DNA of 12,011 nucleotides, taken from the NCBI GenBank assembly GCA_003131985.1, contig PKWH01000031.1, positions 1 to 12,011 on the forward strand. Reading direction: 5' to 3'. Of this stretch, positions 1-5,809 are shown one piece after another (positions within the stretch are counted from its first letter, which is position 1; every line of letters starts with the position of its first letter). A program made the position numbers and the translations under genes. The notes under the pieces were generated by a model that made no database searches, was not told the DNA's origin, and was given only the letters and a program-made list of their open reading frames with translations. This stretch comes from Acidobacteriota bacterium (GTDB taxonomy: Bacteria > Acidobacteriota > Terriglobia > Acidiferrales > UBA7541).

Positions 1-210
1 GATATGAACCTCCCACCACAAGCTCCCGTCACGTTTTGGGTAAGATTGCCCGACAGTGACTACCCCAGAGCCGGGAGAAATATTTGAAAGGCAAAACGAC
101 CCTACGTCGATTTCGCGCGCCTTCTCAAGGAAAAGGGGGGCTTCCTGGGCACGGCAGATCGAAATTCCAAACAGACAAATGAGGAGAGCTAAAGGGCAAC
201 GATAGCGCAA
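1..210 (-). CDS. Secreted protein of unknown function, 5' part only (runs off left edge)
   Basis: Reading leftwards from a TTG at 208-210 there are 70 uninterrupted codons to the window edge, so only the N-terminus is visible. The start is supported by a strong GGAGGT Shine-Dalgarno on the minus strand (219-224), 8 bases before the TTG; an in-frame stop lies just upstream. The first ~20 residues form a textbook signal peptide: MRYRC, then a hydrophobic stretch (LALLICLFGISIC), then an R-A-Q-E-A site where signal peptidase could cut. The mature part begins LFLEKAREIDVGS and shows no motif I recognise. It is therefore probably exported. Function is unknown, and the family cannot be named without the rest of the gene. 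The signal peptide and the ribosome binding site together make chance unlikely. Confidence 0.65.
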   Translation of the reverse strand, partial: MRYRCPLALLICLFGISICRAQEAPLFLEKAREIDVGSFCLSNISPGSGVVTVGQSYPKRDGSLWWEVHI

Positions 211-218
211 GGGCTGTT

Positions 219-224
219 ACCTCC
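219..224 (-). promoter_or_regulatory. Shine-Dalgarno deciding a TTG start
   Basis: The plus strand reads ACCTCC, which is GGAGGT on the minus strand, 8 bases before the TTG at 208-210. It is the main reason for accepting a TTG start for the leftmost secreted-protein gene. Confidence 0.6.
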
Positions 225-399
225 GCTTTAGTTGGCCGAGACCCTATCACCCTTCGCCTTTCTAGAGCAAGTTAATATTTTATTTACTAATACCGTCAGC
301 CGTATCCGTCCGGTCCTCCCGCATATTCGCGGCCTCCGGTCTCCCCCTTCGGCTGCCGCTCCATCGGCATCGAGTTGTCAAAGGGCCTCCAGGGAAGGT

Positions 400-600
400 G
401 AAACCCCGCATCGCAGCACGGCCGATTTCTTCTGGTGCATGTTGGCCGCGCAGCGCGGCTGGCGCATTGAGGAAACTCCAAACAAACTTATGGAAGTCAG
501 CGCCAAGGCCCAGGAACGCGCCCGACTCCGTGACAAGGGCTATGCTCATCACCGCTCAGAATGCAGCGGCGGCGACGCGCGGCACGGAGACGGTCACGCA
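400..600 (+). pseudogene. Remnant of a plasmid/element-type DNA primase, C-terminal part, frameshifted
   Basis: Codons from 412 read RSTADFFWCMLAAQRGW, then LMEVSAKAQE, a helical pattern typical of the C-terminal end of RepB-like primases on plasmids and integrative elements. At about 544-548 the reading frame changes: the expected continuation, ITAQNAAAAT, is found in the next frame from 548. No start codon, catalytic primase motif or N-terminal domain is visible upstream, so only a short tail remains. It lies on the same strand as the integrase remnant 350 bases downstream, and the two probably come from the same mobile element. The family assignment rests on remembered sequence patterns rather than a catalytic motif, so it is moderate; the frame break itself is seen directly. 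Confidence 0.45.
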
Positions 601-949
601 GAGGGCGACCCGACAGGTCCGAGCCTTTAACTTGATTCCTGGTTACTTTACGACGAGATTGCAATCCGTCGGAGGAATGCTCGTTTTCACGAGCTTTCCG
701 TATGTCGGTGCCACCGTCATTTCCTGCTGAACGAGACTTGGATGTTTTGTGGACACGAGATAGAACGATTGGCCTGGCATCGCGATTTGGTGTGCGAGGA
801 GTTTCATGTCCCGTGGGGGCAGGGGAGCCAGCCTCAGAGGCTGTACATTCTCTCGATCTGGCGGGCTATACAAGACACAAAGCGCTTGAGGAGGCCGATG
901 TCCGAGACGGTAGGTTGAGAAAGGTATAAAGCTAAGAGAATGTGGTTCG
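601..949 (+). other. Stretch without an assigned gene between two element remnants
   Basis: No recognisable gene. One plus-strand frame is open from 634 to a TGA at 916-918 (about 94 codons) and is rich in Trp, Cys and His (for example NETWMFCGHEIERLAWH), but it has no early start codon, no convincing ribosome binding site and no motif I can name. It could be a decayed piece of the same element or a chance open frame. The other plus-strand and minus-strand frames here look like noise. Confidence 0.3.
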
Positions 950-1477
950 AATCTTACGGAGACCGGGTTGCGGATCTACAAGGAACTGATTCTGATGCGA
1001 AAAGACCAAGTGGATCTGCAGAATGCGGTGGTCTGGATACCGGATTCGAAGACCCCAAACGGCACGGCCGAAGTTCCCCTCACCGCGCTCGCCATCGAGG
1101 CTTTCAAGAATCAGATGGCGAATTCGGGTGAAGGACCGTATCTGTTTCCGAGCGATCTGAATCCGACTGGACATCTCAAAAAACTCAAGACCGTTTGGAC
1201 GAAAACTCTGCGACGGGCAAAGATTCCCTATTTTCGGATTTACGACCTGCGCTCTGCCTATGCCACAAGGCTGAGCGCAGGAGGCGTAGCCGACGAATGG
1301 GTAACGCAGCTGCTCCGCCAGAGCGACGCGCAAGTCTTCAAGAAGTATTCCCAGATGAAGTTGCGGATGAAGCGCGAAGCCCTGGAGAAGCTCAACCGTC
1401 GAGCGAACGAAATGGCGCCGGTGGGGGAGGCCGATGCTTTTTCGACGGCGCCATTGTGCACAGAGGTGCTCCAATGA
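950..1477 (+). pseudogene. Tyrosine recombinase (phage-type integrase), catalytic domain only, 5' truncated
   Basis: The visible protein starts inside the catalytic domain. Around 956-985 it reads TETGLRIYKEL, where the Arg of GLR is the first catalytic Arg. The beta-hairpin Lys follows in SKTPNGTAEVPLT (1049-1087). The second Arg box reads IYDLRSAYATRL, and the Tyr nucleophile lies in FKKYSQMK near 1346. The arm-binding and core-binding N-terminal domains (normally ~200 residues) are missing: upstream the frame loses similarity and meets a TAG at 911-913. The usual His of HxxR is Tyr and the usual LGH is LRQ. I believe both changes occur in intact relatives, so they need not mean decay. The gene ends 82 bases from the 3' end of tRNA-Ala, the standard position of an integrase beside its attachment site. 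Without its N-terminal half it is probably inactive. Confidence 0.8.
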
Positions 1478-1480
1478 CGC

Positions 1481-1503
1481 ATTCGTGCACAGTGTGCACG
1501 AAT
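1481..1503. repeat. Perfect inverted repeat just after the integrase stop
   Basis: The arms ATTCGTGCAC (1481-1490) and GTGCACGAAT (1494-1503) are exact reverse complements separated by AGT. A smaller related palindrome, TGTGCACA, lies at 1455-1462 inside the end of the integrase gene. The repeat starts 3 bases after the integrase stop and lies 57 bases from the tRNA 3' end. No T-run follows on either strand, so it is not a classic intrinsic terminator. It could be a recombinase or excisionase binding site, an operator, or a transcript-end hairpin. Confidence 0.8.
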
Positions 1504-1559
1504 AATGGAACGTTCGGGCCGAGGTGATTTTTCTAACTCTTTTGCAATCAGGAAGAAGT

Positions 1560-1635
1560 TGGTGGACGTGACAGGGTTCGAACCTGCGACCCCCTGCTTG
1601 CAAAGCAGGTGCTCTCCCAGCTGAGCTACACGCCC
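1560..1635 (-). tRNA. tRNA-Ala (anticodon UGC)
   Basis: The minus strand folds as a complete 76-base cloverleaf with an encoded CCA. The acceptor stem GGGCGTG/CACGTCC has one G-T pair. The D-arm starts GCTC and ends GAGC. The anticodon stem CCTGC/GCAGG carries the loop TTTGCAA, giving anticodon TGC (plus-strand 1600-1602). The T-arm is GCAGG-TTCGAAC-CCTGT. It reads GCA-family alanine codons. A TACAAT at 1651-1656 lies at a suitable distance for a -10 box, but no good -35 is visible. Its 3' end points at the integrase remnant, so this gene is the probable integration target of the decayed element. Confidence 0.97.
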
Positions 1636-1650
1636 ACATGCAACCACATG

Positions 1651-1656
1651 ATTGTA
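1651..1656 (-). promoter_or_regulatory. Possible -10 box for tRNA-Ala
   Basis: The minus strand reads TACAAT, 15 bases upstream of the tRNA 5' end. A matching -35 is not convincing, so this is a tentative call. Confidence 0.25.
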
Positions 1657-1894
1657 ATGCATTTCTCGTGGGAATGAGCGCCTGCTTTTTGGGTAGGCAC
1701 TCTTCTTCAACTTAAGTCCAACGCCGAAGTGCGCTTAGACGCGTTCGGGCCGGCGAAGGTGTTTCCTATAAAGGTTCGGCAAGAAACCGCCTCCGATCCT
1801 AAGGATTTTCCCCCTGAAACGAAAACGGTGGGCACTCTAGAGCTATGCAACGGCACGGCTGCACAACACCTCAAATAAGTTGAAGTATTGTGCT

Positions 1895-1987
1895 ATGGCG
1901 AGAGAACGCAGAGAGGCCGCCAAGCGGCTCTGCCAGATTGCGGAAAACCAGCAGGGTTTCTTCACAACCAGAGAGGTCAGCTCTTGA
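1895..1987 (+). pseudogene. AbiEi-type antitoxin, N-terminal fragment
   Basis: An ATG at 1895 opens 30 codons ending at TGA 1985-1987. The stretch RLCQIAENQQGFFTTREV matches the start of the AbiEi_4 (type IV toxin-antitoxin antitoxin) N-terminal domain, where a helix and the phrase 'IAE-QQGYFTT' precede the winged helix. Relatives continue with a winged-helix segment and a long C-terminal domain; here the similarity stops after EVSS, and the C-terminus of the acyl-CoA ligase pseudogene on the other strand begins only about 30 bases on. No clear Shine-Dalgarno is present, and no AbiEii toxin partner is in the window. It is best read as the stub left by a rearrangement at ~1,975-2,020. The match is short, so confidence is moderate. 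Confidence 0.5.
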
Positions 1988-2019
1988 TCACTCAATCGAA
2001 TGGAGCTTCACTTCTTGCG

Positions 2020-3380
2020 TCAACTTACAGCTCGTTCTTGATGAACCCAGAACTGCCCACGCAGCAGTCTCTTTAGTATTTTGCCGGAGCCGCTTTTCGG
2101 TAACTCTCTGTCCGAAAACTCGACGCGACGCGGAATCTTGTAGCTCGCGAGGCTTTGCCGACAGAAGGCGATGAGGTCATCGACGGTAAGAGTGCTTCCA
2201 GGCTTCAGCACCACGCACGCCATGACTACTTCACCCCACTTGGGATCGGGTATCCCGAAAACTGCAGCTTAGCGAACTGCCGGATGCGCGCAGATTACAG
2301 CTTCGACTTCACCGGAGTAGACATTCTCGCCTCCGGTGACAATCATGTCTTTCAACCGGTCCAGAATGTAGAAATACCCCTCAGAATCCTGGTAGCCGAT
2401 GTCTCCGGTGCGAAAAGAGCCATCTCGAAACGCAAGCGCGGTCTCCCCTGGATTATTCCAGTACCCCCGCATAATGTTGGCGCCGCGAGCCACCAACTCG
2501 CCGGACTTTCCAACTTCGACCTGCTTCCCTGAATGGTCTGTGACCCGCAGATCAAAAGACGGTCGTCCGTGTGCTCCTGGTCCTGCAGACCCGTGAGAAA
2601 CCCGCTCTCGCTGAGTCCGTAGGCCTGAACAAGTTTCACCTGCGGCAAAAGCTCCCTCGTACGCCGGATTAGGTCGGGAGGCATTGGAGATCCTCCGTAT
2701 GCGAGGACCTGGAGGCTGCTCAAGTCATATTTTTTCACTTCCGGAAACTGGGTTAGCAAATTGATCATAGTAGGCACCAAAACGGTATGACTAACGCGTT
2801 CACGATCAACCGCCTCGCAGAAGCGGCGCGGATCGAATTTTGGAATCGTGACCTGGCACGCGCCGAAAGCAGGGGCCGCGAACATGCAGGGAAAGTCAGC
2901 GATGTGAAAAATTGGAGTTGCGTGAAGATACACGCCAGCCTCTGTGTAGCGCATCCAGAAGTTGAAGTTCTGGACGTTGGCGAGGACATTGGCGTGCGTC
3001 ACCATCACGCCCTTGGGATGACCGGTGGTGCCGCTTGTGTAGATAAGAGCTAGGACCGCTTGGGGGTCGTAAAAAACATCCGGACAGGAATCGTTTCGAA
3101 CTTCCAAGGGCTCTTGATCGAGCACTCGTTCCCTGGGGAGGCGCACTGTCGGAACAGGAGATGAGTGGCGCACCAGGCCGTGCGGACTGGCATCCGCGAG
3201 TACTCGATCGATTTCCGCGAGGGAGAGCCGAGTGTTCAGCGGAACTACGATGACTCCCAGCAAGCTGCAGGCGTACACCAACTGTACGTACTCAGGCCCA
3301 TTCGGGAGGAGGAGACCGAGCCGGTCACCAACCCGGAATCCAAATTTGCTGAGCGCCGCCAGAGTCGCACCGAGTGATTC
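2020..3380 (-). pseudogene. Acyl-CoA synthetase (AMP-forming ligase, ANL superfamily), broken
   Basis: An intact gene would activate a carboxylic acid with ATP and load it onto CoA. Conserved signatures are present: the phosphate loop YTSGTTGHPKG (~3009-3041), YGLSESG (~2600-2620), and FRTGDIGYQDSEGYFYILD followed by LKDMIVTGGENVYSGEVE. The C-terminal PKSGSGKILKR carries the catalytic Lys, and the end (QERAVS) looks native. Damage is clear. The first ~40 residues are missing and the reading frame upstream of ~3380 belongs to another gene. At ~2556-2568 the frame changes with loss of a few codons. A TAA at 2269-2271 interrupts HPAVR/AAVFGIPDP in an otherwise continuous frame. About 450 codons remain of a usual 500-550. 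No product is expected. The substrate cannot be inferred. Confidence 0.88.
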
Positions 3381-3705
3381 TACGGTCCTCATTACTGGCG
3401 ACACGGGAACGGGCAAGGAGCTTGTTGCCCGGGCCATCCACCGACGATCAAACCGCGCCTCGCGCGCATTCGTTAGCGTGAACTGCTCTGCTATTCCACG
3501 TGAACTAATTGCCTCGGAGTTGTTCGGCCATGAGAAAGGTGCCTTCACGGGCGCAACTCAGCAGCGCTTGGGTCGGTTTGAACTAGCAAGCGGAGGCACG
3601 ATCTTCTTCGACGAAGTCGGAGAGCTTCCGGCCGAGACTCAGATCGCACTCCTGCGCGTTTTACAGGAGCATGAGTTTGAACATGTGGGCGGGACCCGGT
3701 CGGCC
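3364..3705 (+). pseudogene. Sigma-54-dependent activator (NtrC/FhlA-type), AAA+ domain fragment
   Basis: Intact relatives are enhancer-binding proteins that use ATP to open sigma-54 promoters. The fragment carries Walker A GDTGTGKE (~3397-3420), ELFGHEKGAFTGA with the sigma-54-contacting GAFTGA loop (~3538-3555), and Walker B GGTIFFDE (~3592-3615). It continues to RVLQEHEFEHVGGTR and then loses similarity abruptly at about 3699. The N-terminal sensor domain, the second half of the AAA+ module (sensor motifs) and the helix-turn-helix domain are absent. The left edge coincides with the broken 5' end of the ligase pseudogene on the opposite strand, so both were cut by the same rearrangement. The frame stays open to 4008, but the translation past 3705 resembles nothing known to me. 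It is non-functional as an activator. Confidence 0.88.
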
Positions 3706-4049
3706 GTTGAATTTCTTGCCCGCTGGAGGCGGACAACATCACGCTCGAAAATAATTATTTTGAGTTTGTGTATCTTGCAGATATGTTCGAGGTCAAGCAC
3801 TCGTGCTATTGTAACGTACACGTGGGAAGGCGAGGCAAGGTCGTGTAAAAACAAGCGACAATCGCATACGATCGCGTCAAGTTGGTGGAGTTCAAGCTCA
3901 GAAACTCACAGGTGGGAATCTCCGTCGCCGCGTCTCGTTTGTTCCACAGCGGCCGAAGGGCCTTCTTCGGCGATTCACCTTCCACGTGGGCATTGGCATT
4001 CTGAATGATGAATCCCCTAGCAGACCGCAGGCAAATAGGAGATAAGAAT
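3706..4049. other. Gene-poor stretch between activator fragment and NTF2-like gene
   Basis: I see no gene I can name. A plus-strand frame reads plausible-looking protein (EADNITLENNYFEFVYLADM and onward) up to a TAA at 3846-3848, but it has no start and no recognised motif. A hairpin with a 7-bp perfect stem (GCCGAAG 3952-3958, CTTCGGC 3965-3971) lies about 80 bases before the next gene. It has no T-run on either side. The promoter of the NTF2-like gene should lie in this stretch, but I cannot pick out a convincing one. Confidence 0.4.
4037..4041 (+). promoter_or_regulatory. Shine-Dalgarno for the NTF2-like gene
   Basis: AGGAG sits 8 bases before the ATG at 4050. It decides for this start over the in-frame ATGs at 4005 and 4008, which lack a ribosome binding site. 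Confidence 0.65.
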
Positions 4050-4502
4050 ATGGACGACCTATACTCGGTCAACGTCGTCAAGACCAAATTCCGCGAATGT
4101 TTTGATTCCTCGGACGCTTCCAAACTTCTGGCAATCGCCGACCCTGACCTAGTCAGTTTCTCTGACGGTGAACCGAGTGAATTTGGTGAGAGCGGATTAC
4201 GTGCGCTGCAACTCCGCCTAAAACACCTTTTCGAGCATTTTACAGCGAAGCTAGATGTGATTGTCGGGGAGATACGCATCCGAGGGGATGTAGCCCATGA
4301 TTATGGGTGGCACGACTTAACCCTTACACCGAAGGATGGTGGCCAGCCTATTCATCGCAGGACGCGCTATGTGGATATCTGGCGAAGGGGTAATCAGGGC
4401 GACTGGAAACTATGGATGTATGTGGATAACCGGGACGTGGCAGACCCATTCCGACCTGCGGAGATCAGACCGCTCGAGAACGGTGTCACTCGCTCGGATT
4501 AA
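4050..4502 (+). CDS. NTF2/SnoaL-like protein (DUF4440-type)
   Basis: A 150-residue protein. Its pattern is that of the SnoaL/DUF4440 branch of the NTF2 fold. There is an N-terminal helix (KTKFRECFDSSDASKLLAI) and a strand (DLVSFSDGEPSEFG). A helix ~50-64 leads into beta-sheet segments with the alternating pattern typical of these cone-shaped domains (DVIVGEIRIRGDVAHDYGW, RTRYVDIWRR, WKLWMYVDNRD). Members are small cytosolic proteins that bind or isomerise small ligands or have no known activity; the ligand here cannot be told. It stands alone on this strand. Its last 17 bases overlap the 3' end of the anti-sigma gene on the other strand. The family call is by fold pattern; there is no active-site motif to check. 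Confidence 0.75.
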   Translation: MDDLYSVNVVKTKFRECFDSSDASKLLAIADPDLVSFSDGEPSEFGESGLRALQLRLKHLFEHFTAKLDVIVGEIRIRGDVAHDYGWHDLTLTPKDGGQPIHRRTRYVDIWRRGNQGDWKLWMYVDNRDVADPFRPAEIRPLENGVTRSD

Positions 4503-4725
4503 TCTTGCTGTACAGGCGTTTGTTGAAGCCCTCTGGCATTTGAAACAATCTTCCGTCGGCAATCAACCCCACGACATTCCGCATCCCGTCTAGAACCGCG
4601 GAGCAGTGAGCGCACACTTTGAAATGTGCTTCCATCCTCAGGCGTAACTCCGCAGAGATATCCGCATCAACATAGTCGGATATTTCCCGCCAGACCTCGA
4701 CGCAACTGATCTCAATCGTCGCCAT
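4486..4725 (-). CDS. Short zinc-finger anti-sigma factor (zf-HC2/ZAS type)
   Basis: A 79-residue protein with the zinc-binding anti-sigma signature: Cys8, then H34-x3-C38-x2-C41 (HFKVCAHC) after a helix rich in Glu and Arg. ZAS-domain proteins clamp their cognate ECF sigma factor and release it on a signal such as oxidation or zinc loss. The start is fixed by a strong AAGGAGGG just before the ATG at 4725. It begins 15 bases after the stop of the sigma gene, so the two form one operon and presumably one regulatory pair. There is no transmembrane segment and no C-terminal sensor domain, unlike many anti-sigmas of twice this size, so it should be cytosolic. Its 3' end overlaps the NTF2-like gene on the other strand. 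The partner assignment is inferred from gene order. Confidence 0.85.
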   Translation of the reverse strand: MATIEISCVEVWREISDYVDADISAELRLRMEAHFKVCAHCSAVLDGMRNVVGLIADGRLFQMPEGFNKRLYSKINPSE

Positions 4726-4740
4726 TGAGCCCCTCCTTTT

Positions 4741-5391
4741 TCACCATGGTCTCACCTTCTGATACGGGTGTCCTGTGTGCCAAAGGCCGTCCATTCCAGG
4801 AGCCAGGGCATCTCTCAACAACAGCCTAGCGCGACGAAGACGGGTTTTCACGCTAGTCTCGGGAATACCGAGGATGGTTGCCGTCTCCTTTATAGATAAA
4901 CTCTGAATGTCCCTCAGGTTTACGACCTCGCGGTACATATCATCGAGCGAATTGATTGCATTCTGTAACGCCTTGCGAACCTGGTCGTTTTCGAGTAGTT
5001 CGGAGGGTATGAGCCGCCAATCCGCAAAATCTTTGGGCCAATAGTCGCCTTCCTTACCTTGCTGCGGATCGTCAACTGACTCGTAGAGGTGCCGACGGTC
5101 TTTTCGCAACTTCATCCTGGCCTCGTTGTACGTGATTTGAACGAGCCAAGTGCTGAACTTGCATTCCGCGCGAAAGCTTGAAAGTTTTGAGAAGGCTTTG
5201 AGAACTGCCTCTTGTGCAACCTCCTCCGCGTCAGCCGAGTTCCTCAAAACAGAAATCGCAGTAACGTAGACGAGTCTTTCATAGGGGCGCACCAATTCTT
5301 CAAAGGCCTTATGCTCTCCATGGCAGACGCGACTGATAAGATCCGCCTCAATGGAATCCAACTGTGACAGCGGATTACTCATCAGCCTCAT
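4741..5391 (-). CDS. ECF-family RNA polymerase sigma factor (RpoE-like)
   Basis: A sigma-70 family factor of the short extracytoplasmic-function type, which redirects RNA polymerase to a stress or signal regulon. Region 2 is clear: AFEELVRPYERLVYVTAISVL, the core-binding segment DAEEVAQEAVLKAF, and the -10 recognition part FSTWLVQITYNEAR. Region 4 has the helix-turn-helix SIKETATILGIPETSVKTRLRRAR for -35 recognition. A ~45-residue linker joins them, with a short basic tail at the end. Regions 1 and 3 are absent, as expected. The start is uncertain: GTG 5400, ATG 5391 and ATG 5382 are all in frame and none has a good Shine-Dalgarno (a GAGG sits only 3 bases before 5382). A TATAAT at 5402-5407 would start transcription near 5395, favouring one of the ATGs. 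The anti-sigma gene follows directly. Confidence 0.92.
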   Translation of the reverse strand: MRLMSNPLSQLDSIEADLISRVCHGEHKAFEELVRPYERLVYVTAISVLRNSADAEEVAQEAVLKAFSKLSSFRAECKFSTWLVQITYNEARMKLRKDRRHLYESVDDPQQGKEGDYWPKDFADWRLIPSELLENDQVRKALQNAINSLDDMYREVVNLRDIQSLSIKETATILGIPETSVKTRLRRARLLLRDALAPGMDGLWHTGHPYQKVRPW

Positions 5392-5401
5392 TCGAATCAC
5401 T

Positions 5402-5407
5402 ATTATA
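5402..5407 (-). promoter_or_regulatory. Possible -10 box before the sigma-factor gene
   Basis: The minus strand reads TATAAT. A weak TTATGA lies 17 bases upstream (5425-5430) as a possible -35. If used, the transcript would be nearly leaderless, which would suit the missing Shine-Dalgarno. I see no clear ECF-type GGAAC promoter that would show autoregulation. Confidence 0.25.
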
Positions 5408-5796
5408 GAAATTAGATAGGCGCGTCATAAAAATCAATCTCGAACAGGAAATGCGCCGGACGTCATTCCTACGGCCACGACCATCAGGTGCGAGTTGTCA
5501 ACACCTTACTGCGGGTCGGCGCGTTGGTCGCGACACTTGCTCGTAATTTTGCTTCGTTAACTTTGTTCAAAAATGCTATCAAATCGGGTGTCCTACGTGT
5601 GATGCGGCTTCTGAGGCAAAGTTTCATCCTCAGGGTATCATTCACGAAGCTGGTTAGCCGGGATCTAGGGCGGAGCAAGCACAACACCTAGACGAACGTA
5701 ACATTTTGGTTTGCCGCGCATCGGACTTGCGGAGCAATCTCGACCAGCAGCATGAAGTGTTGTCCGGCGGTGTAGCTCTAACGAACCTCATGGTCC
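5408..5796. other. About 390 bases between divergent genes without a clear gene
   Basis: This divergent spacer should hold promoters for both the sigma operon (minus) and the nitrilase operon (plus). Two 67-codon open frames lie exactly opposite each other (about 5484-5691). Neither has a ribosome binding site or a recognisable motif, and I do not accept them as genes. A 6-bp inverted repeat (CTGAGG 5611-5616, CCTCAG 5628-5633) is present without further support. No tRNA, repeat array or insertion sequence is seen. Confidence 0.4.
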
Positions 5797-5809
5797 AAGG
5801 GTGTTACAA

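Noticed and set aside
944..953. GGTTCGAATC, like a tRNA T-loop, at the broken edge of the integrase
   Set aside because: The flanking bases do not pair as a T-stem and no other tRNA arm is present; a 10-base match is not enough to call an attachment site.
932..1710. Long minus-strand open frames of 150 and 235 codons
   Set aside because: They read antisense through the tRNA-Ala and the integrase. Peptides such as CSSAGRAPALQAGGRRFEP and RVAQLGEHLLCKQG are the familiar false translation of a tRNA gene.
1511..1752. Direct repeat CGTTCGGGCCG at 1511-1521 and 1742-1752 flanking the tRNA
   Set aside because: Eleven-base repeats are expected several times by chance in 12 kb, and neither copy resembles the tRNA 3' end used by integrases.
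3806..4279. Minus-strand open frame of 157 codons opposite the NTF2-like gene
   Set aside because: It has no ribosome binding site or motif and shadows a well-supported plus-strand gene.
5484..5691. Two opposing 67-codon open frames in the divergent spacer
   Set aside because: No ribosome binding site, motif or sensible composition on either strand.
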